Below, one piece after another: positions 53,818 to 64,000 of a stretch of DNA of 64,000 nt. Both the position numbers and the translations under genes were made by a program. Source of the DNA: Ascarosepion bandense (taxonomy: Eukaryota; Mollusca; Cephalopoda; Sepiida; Sepiidae); NCBI GenBank assembly GCA_037127315.1, contig JBBBDQ010001274.1:544001-608000 (forward strand). Direction: 5' to 3'. The notes below the pieces were generated by a model that was not told the origin of the DNA, made no database searches, and was given only the letters and a program-made list of their open reading frames with translations. Each line of letters opens with the position of its first letter. Position 1 is the stretch's first letter.

Positions 53818-54069
53818 AGAATAGGCCTGGTAATACAGCGACGGCCTCGGTTTTGCTGGACAGTAAAAGAAATATTCATTTTTAATTTACTCTAAATATG
53901 TGAGCATAATAATGATTTCAAATAACCACCTAATTCTGGCTTGCTTTTCTAAACTTTATCAGACACTTAGTACTAATTAGTGCTTTTTCCAAATGTTTTA
54001 TTGTACTCCTGCCATCAAATAATTTACATCACAGAAAGATGTGTACATATCTAATATCAACATATGTAT

Positions 54070-54480
54070 ATATCTTAATTATTTCAATCCAAGCAAGGCA
54101 ATACACCTAAACCTACTAAGATTTTAATGTGTGGCTGTGTGGGAAAGCATCACAGAAAAAAAAATATTATTAATGGGAAAAATCAATAAAAGAACTTGAA
54201 TTAAGAAAACGGAAGAGACGAATAATGTTAACTGGAAAGGAAGAAGCCGAAGAGATTTCTACTAGCAAGAAGTGCGAGAGAAGACGTTGATAACATTGAA
54301 CTTACCGTTGCATCTGGCCATTTCAACAGTAAAATTATGAGACCTCGCCGCCAATCGAGTACTGCGCTTGAATTCGTAAAGAAGAAAGTTAATCAGAACA
54401 ATTACAATGAAAATATTTATAGAAAAGGAGAAGTTACGTTTCGGTGACAGGAAACCGATATGCCAGGTCAGAACCAATAA
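54070..54480. repeat. Dispersed repeat delta, copy 2
   Basis: Pairs with 29750-30185. On the minus strand a 73-codon frame has a hydrophobic N-terminal half (INIFIVIVLINFLLYEF) and then HNFTVEMARCNGKF. The overlapping frame keeps WPDATVSSML as in copy 1. Possibly an exon duplicated with its flanks. Confidence 0.5.
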
Positions 54481-54816
54481 CATTGTAAATAATTTTCATT
54501 TTATCAAGCATCTCTAGGTATATAGAAGAAGCACCAGATCATATTGAATCAATATTGAATGCATAAACGAATTGTAGACTTATAAATGTGTGAGGTAGAT
54601 TCTGACGAAAAAAAAATTGTCTGGCACGAAAAGGTCAAATAACTTTTCTAGCGGCAGACATAGTAATTGGCTCAACATAATCTTTCCACTTCATGAGAGT
54701 GAAAACCGTTAACCCAATGTGTTGCAAAGAGTCGGAAGGCAAATGTATTCTTTGAAATGATTAAAAGAGAGCAGCATCTATTTGGAGTCGTTAAAATATA
54801 TAATGGGATGTATATT

Positions 54817-55110
54817 GTCATCCGCAGACAGATCTGTTTCGCTGTATCACTGTTTAGACATTCGATTGCTTCTTGCCAGGATTGAAACCCGACCGAATTG
54901 ACATAAGCTGGCGATTCTACCGTTATGAAAAAGCGGACTATATATGTTGTGCATTTAAGCACCAATCCCACTTTTATGAAAGTCACATTAAAAATGACAG
55001 ACAAGGTGATGTGTGATTGAGTTTTTGTATAATTGTTCATGTGATCTTATTATTTTTTCCTTTAATAGATAAATTATATAAAAAATATCCGAATGTTTTA
55101 TTTAATCAAG
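54817..55110 (-). mobile_element. Hammerhead SINE copy with the catalytic core deleted
   Basis: GTCATCCGCAGACAGATCTG TTTCGCTGTATCAC is intact, but about 14 bp covering CUGAUGA and part of stem I are missing before TTTAGAC. The tRNA-like region (GGATTGAAACCCGACCGAAT) follows, then sequence matching 38640-38760 (AAATGACAGACAAGGTGATG, CATGTGATCTTATTATTTTT). Not cleavable as is. 55111-55600 has no other feature. Confidence 0.7.
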
Positions 55111-55606
55111 CATATTTGGCTATACTTTTAGCCATTAACAAGGATGCATTTTATCTTACTTTTAACTTAATATGTAAATTAATTTATGTGTGTACGTAGA
55201 GTTATAGAAATTTCTTATTTTTCAGCATATTGTGGCCGTATTCATAATTGATATTGTTGAGTGTTGGCTTTTGCTTTTTATGAATAATACTTCAATTATT
55301 TTAGCCTATTTTTATGTGGATGTTGCAATTTAATTTGCATTGTATTATGGTGGTTGTGATGGTATTGTAATATCTTCACTCCTCAGGGATTTTGCTTGTA
55401 AAAGAAGCAAAGCACCAAATAATGAATAATGCCTTCATGAATCTTCGAAGTCGGCTTGAATCTGCTCAGTTTTGACAAACATATCTCCATTAATTCTATT
55501 AACGCCCTATCTCTATCTCGATATCTAGCACTTTATGACAAAAAATGCCTTTCTACTTGTAAACCACTGAAAAAACAGCAATTTTGGCACTAAGCAGCAT
55601 CACAAC

Positions 55607-55662
55607 TAATATATATATATAAAGAGAGAGAGAGAGAACGAGAAAGAGAGAGAGGGGGGAGT
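55607..55662. repeat. (TA)n and (GA)n microsatellite
   Basis: Short TA then GA runs and a G-rich end. Confidence 0.85.
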
Positions 55663-55699
55663 GTTGAGTTATGATAATGTTCAATGATACCCTCACTGA

Positions 55700-56045
55700 T
55701 ATATATCGGAATTATGCGGAAATTAACGAAACGGGCAAAAGCCGACATATTTGAACTTTATTTGTTTTAACATTATTATTTCTAAATGGATACTCGTATT
55801 TGAAAAGATATTTTGTTTATATATATATATATATGTATATATATAGTACGTTATAATTTCACTAGTCTTAATCATTCGAGAAATATTATTTGGAAAATAT
55901 CTATCTTCTGGCAGGAATCGAACTGGATATTACGAAAGTATACGGAAATTTACGAAACTAGCATTAGCCGACATATTTGAATTTTATATATTTTAACATT
56001 ATTATTTTTAATGGATACTCGTATTTGAATGAATAGCTGCTTAAA
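55700..56045 (+). repeat. Direct repeat pair, 230-bp spacing
   Basis: TACGAAA/ACGAAAC...GCCGACATATTTGAA, TTTTAACATTATTATTT and GGATACTCGTATTTGAA occur at 55720-55802 and again at 55955-56030. GTACGTTATAATTTCACT recurs at 55846 and 56068 as a diverged form. No coding capacity; class unknown. Confidence 0.6.
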
Positions 56046-56339
56046 TATATATATAAAATTAAACAGTACATTATAATTTTCACTTGCCTTAATCTATTTA
56101 AAGATTAAATGGAATCTTGTCTGCCATGAAATCTTTCGTAGTCTACTGGCAAGATGTATGAGAACCAGGACACTATGCAGGCGACAAAAAATGCAGCCAC
56201 TTATATATATACCACATTTCAAATTTGACGCTTTAAATTTACTCTAATGACTTATTTGAAAGATTTTTATTTTTACTAATTGTTCACCCAATGCAAGGTC
56301 CACTCAATATAGTGAGTTACCGAAAAGGGTTATTTTATG

Positions 56340-56450
56340 GATGTAAGAGGAACGGATAATACACTCTCCGTTGCTGTGATTTAACTGGGGCTTCGTCTAC
56401 AAATGTGATGCGGGTTCGATCGCAGCCGGATAGAATATCTTTTTTAATGG
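56340..56450 (+). mobile_element. tRNA-like SINE head, different family
   Basis: CTCCGTTGCTGTGATTTAAC TGGGGCTTCG (A-box side) and GCGGGTTCGATCGCAGCCGG (B box) are spaced as in a tRNA. No continuation into the common SINE body. Confidence 0.4.
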
Positions 56451-56534
56451 TACTTTTCTTGTGCGCAGGCCGATAAACGTAATATCCAGATCCACGTATC
56501 TCATCACTCATTAGAGTTGTAGGAGCACCACATG

Positions 56535-56785
56535 TACTGCAGCCTCAGTAGAAGTGGCGTTTCCCCAGGCTGATTTGAATTCGTTTTTTCCTTCTCCTAG
56601 ACTTATTGCCAGTCAAGGCTGTAGAGCTCAGTTTGTCCTGCTATTTACTCACAGCTTGGGGTAGAGTAGATAAATTCATGCCTTTTCCACGTCAGTGAAT
56701 GTAATGAATCTTACTGAAATTCGAATTCGACTCTCCAATTCATCCGAGCCGCTATCCATTGCTCCACCTTCACGTAATATACAGT
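56535..56785 (-). mobile_element. tRNA-derived SINE
   Basis: Minus strand: GTGGAGCAATGGATAGCGGC head, B-box-like GTCGAATTCGAATTTCAGT, TTCATTACATTCACTGACGT, CTACAGCCTTGACTGGCAAT, and loss of the last part near 56535. Confidence 0.75.
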
Positions 56786-56851
56786 GTCTGAAATAAAGAA
56801 AACACCGTTTCTACAGAGTGTTGTAGAGTGGCTGACACCTCTGCAGCACTC

Positions 56852-57400
56852 TCAATGATGGAATGGCACATGGCTAAAATGGTCTATTAAAATAAAGAAC
56901 AGTACCATTCGAGTGTCATTCGAGTAATATTCGGACTGATTACTTCGGCGACCATTACGATCTAAACCCCTCCATTCTATGTTGTAATTTCTGTTTTGTC
57001 TGTCATTGTAACTATTGTACTCTTCTGTGTATATGCTTTTAGCACCGAATATTGTGCTGAATAATACAGCAGCACACGTTTCTGTGTATTGTATATACAA
57101 CACAGAGGTACCGGATAAGAATGAAAATTGTCGGATTAAAAATAAATCTATTAATTCTTTAAAAATTGATCTACTTACGTTACCGATACGAAATTGAGCA
57201 GTTACGGGCTTTTGAGAAAAACAATCTGATTGCGGAAATGTGCGTTCCTTTTCAAAAGAAGATCTGTGATGCTATCTGGCAAATACGGATGTGGGTTCGA
57301 ACACTGCCAGAGAAAAAAATTTATGATTTCTCGAGTACACAAGCCGATGTATGTAATACATACATAAGTAACTTGCCAGTCTTATTTAATTGAAAATCTA
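56852..57400. other. Unrecognised frames
   Basis: Overlapping frames of 60-83 codons of mixed composition (for example WVRTLPEKKIYDFSSTQADV at 57285-57345 on the plus strand). I recognise no domain. They may be remains of an element. Confidence 0.2.
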
Positions 57401-57569
57401 TTAAAGAGAGGTTGCTACGAAACATAAAGCTGTATGAATACACGGTGCGTTGGATGAATTGTTGTCTAAATTAAACAAAAATAAAAATATAAAGTGCAGT
57501 CAATAAAATACTATATAAAGTGCATGAACGAATTTAAACCTATAAAATTTACAGATCGCACCCTCTGTG

Positions 57570-57740
57570 TGTAATTTAGAAAAGTCATGTTATATTGGTC
57601 AGTTATGCGTTCTGAGACTTCTTGTTATGGGTTCGAAAAAACGTTGGAAAATCAGTTAATATAAAACGCCTGAAGATAACAAAATGCTGACACCAAGGTT
57701 ACACAACCGATTGAAATCCGAGTATATATTCTTGTATTAC
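57570..57740 (+). mobile_element. PLE 3' UTR fragment (YRDD type)
   Basis: TAAAACGCCTGAAGATAACA, GACACCAAGGTTACACAACC correspond to AATCGCCTGAAGACAACACT, GAAACCAAGGTAGTGAAATA at 37870-37920. No coding part. Confidence 0.5.
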
Positions 57741-58127
57741 ATCGAAATAATGCAAGTCACAATTTTGATTTCTCAAATGCCATTTCAATTAAAAAGAACA
57801 TAACTCTTTAAGGAGGAAATACTTTGAAAGCATATTGATAACATCACTATCAATCATGAACACACGATTAAAACATTACATTACTTCCAAATTTTTTCAC
57901 AAATCCATAATTCATGAATCCAAAATGCCAACAGATATTATTAAATAAGTTAAAGATAGTTCCTTGTATTCTTAACAATGTAATATTGTTTTTCCCCTTA
58001 CGAAGCAGATCCCATAATTTATTTTTTATGTTTTCTCCCTATTTTTCTTATTTCCCCTCTTTATTACCTATTTTTCTTACTTACTATCATTATAGCTTTT
58101 ATAGTTGTTTATTATTATCTTTCTTCT

Positions 58128-58135
58128 TCTTCTTC

Positions 58136-58170
<35 letters not shown>

Positions 58171-58172
58171 TA
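58128..58172. repeat. (TTA)n tract at the 3' end of the second R2-like LINE
   Basis: A short TTC run then about 12 TTA units, directly at the LINE's 3' end (minus-strand element). 57741-58127 has no feature apart from T-rich DNA. Confidence 0.93.
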
Positions 58173-59799
58173 ATTTTCAACATATTTCCATTTCTGCTAT
58201 GGTTGCACTAACTACCAAGTCTGCGGTAAGACGTAAGGCAGGTAGTGTTGTGTTATTATGACTCCATTTCATGTTTTTTCTGTCTCCCCTAACATCCCTA
58301 GCGTTACATAGACAAAGTTCTCCTTAGTGTGTGGGCTGTACTTAACAAGACAATTTTTTGTATATCTCTTAAGCTGGGGTTTCCGGGGATTCTTTCAATG
58401 TGTTGTTTTGTTCTATTTTTTATCATTTCAAGTGCACCTACTATCACTAACACGATTCTTGTTTTCAATTTCTACATTTTTTCTATTTCAATTTCCAGGT
58501 CTTTATATTTTGACAGTTTTTCGAATTCCTTGCTTGCTATGTTACTATCCACTGGACAAGCCATATCAATTAATAGGCAAGTTTTTCTTTCTGGTTTTTA
58601 ACAATAATATCCGGCCTACTTGCTTCAATTTGTCTGTCTGTGTAGATGGTGTAATCCCATAGAATGGTGACTTCTATTTCTGTAACCGGTGCTGGGTGAT
58701 GTTCATATCAGTGTTTGTTTACAGATTTTCCATAATGTTTGCACATTGTCCAATGTAAATATTGCCCCACTCTATCATGTCGATTTTTATAATTATTTGT
58801 CGCAATCACAGAACCTGCATTTTGGATCCACATTATTATGTATAATATTTGTCCTAGTGAAAAGACTTTGGTCTTGCGCTGCAATAATAAAGCCTTCAGT
58901 CTCAGACTTTAATCCAGATGTACGTAACCATCGATGAGTATTAACTTTATCAACATTGGATTTATTAGCACGTTCTGGATATTGACCATGCAAAGGTTTG
59001 TCTTGCCATCGTTGTTTCATCTGTTCAAGAGCTTTATGCTTGGCTTTATTTTTCATATTTTTTGCTGCAATAGTTGGTTTTTGGCTTCTGTTTGCTTTTC
59101 TACAGAATCTACTAAATGTAAATCTTGTTTGTATTTACTGCTCTCCTTCATTATTGAATATTTTTTCTTTCTGTTTTCATGTTGTTTGACTAATTTTATC
59201 ATCCAGCCCTTTGTTGTTTCTATGTATGTTAGTAAGCCAATAGTTGTTGTCTTGTATGACAAGCTGAATAAGACCTCTTCCACCTTCTTTACGGTCTACA
59301 TCAGCCTTTGGATGATGCATCTATGCTTAGAAGAAAGCTTTCTTGTTTTAGAATCCATTCGTCTGATATTGTTTAGAGTCCAGTTCATGATGTTGAAACT
59401 ATATTGAACCACTGGGATGGCAAGGCTCTTAATGACCATAATTCTGTTCTGAGAACTCAATTCACTTTTTAATATCAGACGTAGCCTTCTATAATGCACT
59501 ATTTCTTTCATTGTTTTATGGTGAATTTTTTCACTCTCATTTACAACTAGGTATTTATAAGCTTCTTCTGGCTCTAAATCTTTTATTGTTCCAGCAGGGT
59601 CTAAGCTAATCGAGGATGTTTGTTATAGCGATTTTCGTAAAACTGTAGCTTTAGCACGTTTATTCAAATTGAATTTCATTCCAATGTCTCCACTGAAGCA
59701 TTTTACATTTTGCAGAAGACCTTCCAGCTCATTATCATTCTAAGCATACAACTTTAAGTCATACATGTAAAATAGGTGGCTTATTTTCTTTTGAGCTTA

Positions 59800-59800
<1 letters not shown>
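58173..59800 (-). mobile_element. Second R2/Dong-type LINE, longer but decayed
   Basis: This matches the 6409-8000 copy over its whole length and extends about 130 bp further 5' into the RT active site. It is bounded by TTA repeats on both sides (58128-58172; 59801-59849). Confidence 0.85.
58318..59765 (-). pseudogene. R2/Dong-like RT C-terminal half, inactivated
   Basis: Starts in the RT palm: the position of the catalytic (F/Y)-x-D-D motif reads YMYD followed four residues later by a stop (LKLYA-stop). Then ELEGLLQNVKCFSGDIGMKF, NLNKRAKATVLR, the thumb (59296-59511), the linker (59053-59283), the zinc-knuckle region (58793-59056, frame lost near the CCHC) and the endonuclease, readable only in pieces. 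At least five stops/frameshifts. The 6409 copy is younger. Confidence 0.8.

Positions 59801-59849
<49 letters not shown>
59801..59849. repeat. (ATT)16 tract between two LINE copies
   Basis: Perfect ATT run; the 5' end of one LINE and the 3' end of another meet it. Confidence 0.95.
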
Positions 59850-59850
<1 letters not shown>

Positions 59851-59912
59851 GTCATTTTTTCATCATATTTCGATTTCTGCTATGGTCGCTCTACCAAATT
59901 ACCATTAGTTTT
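59850..59912 (-). mobile_element. Third R2/Dong-like LINE, 3' end only
   Basis: GTCATTTTTTCATCATATTT CGATTTCTGCTATGGTCGC equals the 3' terminus of the 7.9-kb copy in reverse complement. Truncated after about 60 bp. 59913-60140 has no other feature. Confidence 0.75.
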
Positions 59913-60145
59913 ATTTTTTTTTTTTTTATATTTCTAATTGGTTTTATTATTTACTATTATTTATTATGGTATATCATTTATTCTGTTTAATTGTAATTTT
60001 GCAATGATTTAGTATGATAGTTTATATGCATGTTCTTATTTATATATTATTACTTAATTATGTTATTGTCATGATTTTAATACATAGATATTTAATATTT
60101 TATTATTTACATGAATTATTCTAACCGTTAACGTTATTTTTCAAT

Positions 60146-60245
60146 CTATCTATCTATCTATCTATCTATCTATATGTATGTGTGTGTATGTATGTATGTA
60201 TGTATATATGTATGTATGTATTTATGTGCGTGTGTGTGTGAGAAA
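60146..60245. repeat. (CTAT)n, (GTAT)n and TG microsatellites
   Basis: Six CTAT units, then imperfect TGTA/TATG repeats and a short TG run. Confidence 0.9.
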
Positions 60246-60366
60246 GAGAGAGAAACAGAGATATTCTTATAAAAGCATGTACATATAACCATGTTTTAAG
60301 GTATGTGCTAGAGACAATGAGTTAAAATACATTCTATTTTATTTTATCGAAATTCGAAATGTTCCA

Positions 60367-60411
<45 letters not shown>
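60367..60411. repeat. (TTA)15 microsatellite
   Basis: Perfect TTA run without a LINE end beside it. Confidence 0.95.
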
Positions 60412-60414
<3 letters not shown>

Positions 60415-60639
60415 TGTATAAAAATGAATAAGAAGTTGATTGACGAAACAGAGAAAAGATTTGTATTAATGCACGGAGATAGTTTTGACGCAAAGATAAA
60501 ATGTAGGATGTCGATATTGTTTGACATGAAGTCAAAAAGATTTGCCGAAAGCCGATAATTGAAGAAAGGGGAAGAATTTGATAGATTTGCGTCTAAATAA
60601 AAGAGAGATTTATCCGAGGGTGGAACGACAATCAATGAT

Positions 60640-60674
60640 GGCGAGAAAAAAGTCCAAATGGTATGAAAGTGAAT

Positions 60675-60705
<31 letters not shown>

Positions 60706-61640
60706 ATCAGAAAACAAATGTAGATGAAAAAGGAAAGAAAGAAAAAAGAAATCAGAAAACAAATTTAGAAAGAAAAGGAGAGATAAAAAAAAGTGCAAAG
60801 GTAGAAGTGAATGAAGAAAGAAAGAAAAAAGAAATCATAAAATAAATGGAAAAAGAAAAGGAAAGATAACAGAAAGAAGGCAAAGATAGAAAGAAAGAAA
60901 TCAGAAAACAAATATAGAAAGAAATGGAAAGATAAAAGAAAGAAAACAAAGGTCGAAGGGGTAAATAAACAAAAAAGAATATAAACGTAGAAAGAAAGAA
61001 AGAAAGAAAGAAAGAGGTAGAGTAAGAAAATGAATGTGTAAGAAAGAAACAAAATTAACAAAAAAAGCTAGAAAGACAAGAAAAAGAAAAAAGAAATAGA
61101 AAGAAGAAAAAAGGGAGATAAAAATAAATAAAAATAAATAAAAAACAGGTATGAAGGAAAGAAAAAATTAAAATACCGAAAGAAAGAAAAACGAAATAAA
61201 AGAAAGGAAGAGAAACTGAATAAAGAAACAAAGAAAAAAGGAAGAATGACAAAGTGAATGAAAAAAGAAAGAAAAAGTAAAGAAACAAACGACCCAACCA
61301 AAAGAAATATGAATAATCTAAGTAACCAAAAATGGGAAAAGAAGAAAGGAAGATAAACAAAAATGAAAAAGAAAAAAGAGAAAGAAAAAGAAAAAGAAAA
61401 AGAAACGCTTAAGTCGAGAGAAGGATTTAATATGAATTATATCAAAAGTAAAAGATAGTGAAAAAGAGAAGAAACGTTTTAGAATTAAAAAGAACAAAAA
61501 ATGTCAGTGATAGAGAGAAAGGGGAGAGGGTGAAAAGAGAAGAGATGAGAGGAAGGAGAAAGATAGAGAGACGGAGAGGATGAGAGACAGCCAGTGAAAG
61601 AAAGAGGGAGGGAAAGAAAGAGAAGTGTTTATAATAATGA
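60640..61640. repeat. 1-kb purine-rich tract
   Basis: The plus strand is almost all A and G with GAAA/AAAG units (perfect runs near 60675-60706 and 60991-61014). AGAAATCAGAAAACAAAT recurs at about 60704, 60748 and 60899, so part arose by tandem duplication. Frames on the minus strand are F/S/L-rich artefacts. Confidence 0.85.
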
Positions 61641-61694
61641 AGAAAAGTAATTCGATGAACAAAAAAGATCAGCTGACAAATAATATCCAAGATT

Positions 61695-61970
61695 CTAGGA
61701 TGATATCGTTCGATTTCTCAACATCTGTGTCATGGATCTCCACAACTTCCTCTTCATTTTTGTTTTCTGTCTTTCAGTAATGCATGCTCCTATATAGCAA
61801 CTGTCACTGTCTTGTAACCCCTTTTCCTTCATCCATTTCTTAAGTAATTTATTATTTGCATTTCCACTTTCTTGCTGTGAACGTACTCCTTGAGTGTTTA
61901 AATTCTCCGACTCTATCTTCCCCATTATATCTGAAAAAAAAGTTCGGATGTTTTTTCTTATTGTTAGCAC
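61695..61970 (-). other. Unrecognised 91-codon frame
   Basis: ATG-initiated frame with hydrophilic, mixed composition (SQQESGNANNKLLKKWMKEK, GACITERQKTKMKRKLW). Outside the purine tract, so less trivially biased. No domain, no neighbours. Could be a small gene relic or chance. Confidence 0.2.
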
Positions 61971-62139
61971 TTTATCCTGTATAGTATCTATATACTTAAA
62001 ACTTACTCTACAGATCTATAAAATGTCATTAGCTGAGTGATTCCTTGAAACATCAACTAATGTAACATACTCGAGCCTTGAGCAAATGAAAGCTCAGTAA
62101 TAGCATAACAATGGCTAGCTGTTGGTTTTCAAGTATATC

Positions 62140-62870
62140 TATCTATCAGGGGTCTCACCAATCCCTGTTTAAGACGCCTGTTCAGGCAGGTGTGAGTAGA
62201 ATTTTCTATTTACATCTGAGACACCGAGTAAATGATGAATATTTTTCCAAATGTACTTGTCTACTCAGGTGATTAACTAATCCCTGTTTAAGACGTCTGT
62301 TCAGGCACATTTGAGTAGAAGTTTCTATTTACATTTGTGACACTGACTAAATGAGGAGGATTTGGCAAAGTGTACCTGTCTAGTAGGGTGAATAGCTAAA
62401 CTCTTTTTAAGACGCCTGTTCAGGTACATTTGGGTAGAATTTTTTCTTTACATTTGCGAAACTAAGTAAATGACACAGATTTAACCAAGTGTACCTGTCT
62501 ACCAGTGTGTATAGCGAATTCCTGTTTAAGACACCTGGTCAGACACATTTAAGTAGAATTTTCTCTTTACATTTGGGCCACTGAGTAAATTAAGAAGGTT
62601 TTTCCAAGTCTAGATATCTACTAGGGTGCATAGCTATCCCTCTTTAAGATAACTGTTTAGACACATGTGAGCAAAATTTTGTCTATATATTTGCGAAATT
62701 GATTAAATGAAGATTACTTTTCTAAGTTTATCTGTCTACCAGAGAGTCTAGCTAATTCCTGTTTAAGACGTCTGTTCATACACATTTTGATATAATTTTT
62801 TATTTACATTCAGGGCACTGAGTAAATGAAGAGGTTTTTCATGTGTACCTGTCTATAAGTGTGACGAAGT
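62140..62870. repeat. 119-bp tandem repeat, six units
   Basis: The block CTGTTTAAGACG(T/C)CTGTTC begins at 62165, 62284, 62403, 62522, 62640 and 62759 (periods 119, 119, 119, 118, 119). Each unit also has TAGAATTTTCTATTTACATT and CTGAGTAAATGA and GTACCTGTCTACCAG. Units are clearly diverged from each other but keep length. The strict period without indels is unusual for a decayed array. Confidence 0.9.
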
Positions 62871-62879
62871 AGATTCATA

Positions 62880-63082
62880 ACTTTTCCAAGGATATCTGCG
62901 TGAATATAACGAACTCAAATGGAATTGGAACTCGGCTCGACCGATTAACAATTCTGAGTTACACAAACCACACATCCAAGTTTGCAGCACCTGTATTCCT
63001 AACCGGTCACTGATCTAACTACTGAGCAAGCTCGACTTTGCTTAATTTCGTAGCAGTTGTTTCAACGTGAAGTGACGTATTT
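62880..63082 (-). mobile_element. Dimeric 5S-tRNA SINE head, copy 2
   Basis: Minus strand from 63082: ACGTCACTTCACGTTGAAAC, ACGAAATTAAGCAAAGTCGA, GATCAGTGACCGGTTAGGAA TACAGGTGCTGC, a nearly full-length 5S-like unit of about 98 nt. Then comes the tRNA-like unit (GTGGTTTGTGTAACTCAG; B-box CCGAGTTCCAATTCC) and TATTCACGCAGATATCC. Less truncated in the 5S part than 30410-30597. Confidence 0.75.
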
Positions 63083-63628
63083 ACAGTGGTTAGACAAGAT
63101 CATGAAAACACCTAGTATCATGATAGCATAATTTGGAAAATTTGATTAAACCGTAAAAAGCTTGTCAATGTTTATGTTTGTTTATTTAATATTAGTAGTA
63201 CTTGCTTTTTTATTTTTTTACTAAAATTGTTGTTTTTATGCAGAGATTATTTAAACAAGTTTATCAAAATTAACAGTCAGGAATATTTAAGAGTTTTAAG
63301 AGACCAGCTTCATCATATGGTTTAGGAACTATTTATGGAAGGTAATGCCATCCTTCAAGGTGATAATGCTCACATTCATACTGCTAAATTTGTATGTGAA
63401 TGGGACGAGGAATATTCTAGTGAAGAAGTAGAACAGATTTCAACATAACTGAACATTTGTGGTTCATTTTAGAAAACATGAGGAATCGATATCCTCCCCA
63501 TCATCATTGAAAGAATTGTAAGAGTTGCTCTCACACAGAACTGCTGCCAAAGGTTGTCCTTCCCCATATTGAAATAAATTTTCTTGAAATTTCAAGATGT
63601 TACCATTATTTTGTGCACCCCCTGTATA
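63082..63628 (+). mobile_element. Tc1-like transposon remnant
   Basis: The left end CAGTGGTTAGACAAGATCAT GAAAACACC and the right end CATTATTTTGTGCACCCCCT GTAT are inverted. Inside is the transposase second-Asp region GDNAHIHTAKFVCEWDEEYS, then EQIST and NICGSF, where NIIEHLW would be expected, with stops. The N-terminal two thirds are missing. Relative: 41072-41490. Confidence 0.75.
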
Positions 63629-64000
63629 TGTAGCAGAATGATGGGAATCATAAGTGGGGAAATGTAACTTACTCTTCATTGCTAGACAAAAGCTAACGTT
63701 TACATGAGTCTCTTCCCTTGTGTTCAATGACTTTTAACCTTTTCGTTATTTGTAGAATCGGCCATCTGCAGGTTGGAAAGGGTGTATTAAATAAAAACGA
63801 TTCTTAAAAGGTAAGATGTCTAAGCAATTGATTTTTTAATTCGTCTTAGCTGAAAAAATCGTAAGAAGCAGATGAAAGCTTCAATACACGGCATAATAGG
63901 TATCCACGCATCCATCCTAGACATCCGGGTGACGCAAAAAAGACGAATGCGCCAACAAGATAGCAAGTGTCGGATGAAGGCGATTATGATAAAAAACATT
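63629..64000. other. No recognisable feature
   Basis: Mixed sequence to the window end without repeat or domain similarity I can see. Confidence 0.5.

Noticed and set aside
62140..62870. CRISPR-like array
   Set aside because: Repeats are 119 bp and contiguous without unique spacers, and the window is clearly animal DNA.

Overview
This 64 kb window looks like non-coding DNA from a cephalopod-like mollusc, most probably an octopus. That is an inference from its AT-rich base composition, the very dense (TA)n/(CA)n/(TG)n microsatellites, tRNA- and 5S-derived SINEs, and abundant Penelope-like, R2/Dong-like, Tc1/mariner and P-element-like sequences. I found no intact host protein gene and no functional tRNA or rRNA gene. 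Almost everything recognisable is a mobile element or simple repeat, so the window probably lies between genes or in a large intron.

Layout. 0-6.4 kb: a SINE with inverted ends, a broken Tc1/mariner-type element (2461-3694), a Penelope-like (PLE) tail, and two hammerhead-bearing repeats (4003-4250, 5945-6386). 6.4-8 kb: a 5'-truncated R2/Dong-type LINE with a 483-codon open frame, seated in a (TAA)n tract. 8.7-11.3 kb: the best preserved element, a minus-strand PLE with RT (YIDD) and GIY-YIG domains bounded by (TA)n/(CA)n. 11.3-22 kb: diverged PLE and LINE pieces, SINEs and microsatellites. 23-28 kb: a decayed P-element/THAP transposon on the plus strand, apparently interrupted by a possible LTR and a (GAA)n-tailed LINE. 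28-35 kb: LINE ends, an LTR candidate, a 5S-tRNA SINE, tRNA SINEs and a pair of unclassified repeats. 35-38 kb: a second, degraded PLE type (YRDD motif). 38.1-38.8 kb: a tandem SINE carrying two hammerhead ribozymes 305 bp apart. 39-44 kb: a 155-bp tandem repeat, a Tc1 remnant, and a near-perfect 493-bp-arm palindrome made from a PLE 3' end. 44.4-46.1 kb: a strand-asymmetric pyrimidine tract. 46.7-51 kb: a mariner 5' end, another hammerhead SINE and two full-length tRNA SINEs. 51.2-53.8 kb: an internally deleted relative of the P-like element on the minus strand. 54-60 kb: SINE and PLE fragments, then a second R2/Dong-like LINE on the minus strand between (TTA)n tracts, with a third copy's 3' end in the same tract. 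60.6-61.7 kb: a purine tract. 62.1-63.6 kb: six 119-bp tandem units, a second 5S-tRNA SINE and a Tc1 remnant.

How the pieces relate. The non-autonomous SINEs and hammerhead repeats encode no replication proteins and presumably depended on LINE or PLE reverse transcriptases. The strongest signals are: (1) complete type I hammerhead folds, one pair arranged as a tandem retrozyme-like unit fused to a tRNA-type promoter; (2) repeated palindromic or tail-outward arrangements of PLE-like termini; (3) R2/Dong-like LINEs seated in TAA repeats; (4) dimeric 5S-tRNA SINE heads. All family assignments come from motif reading only; no database search was run.
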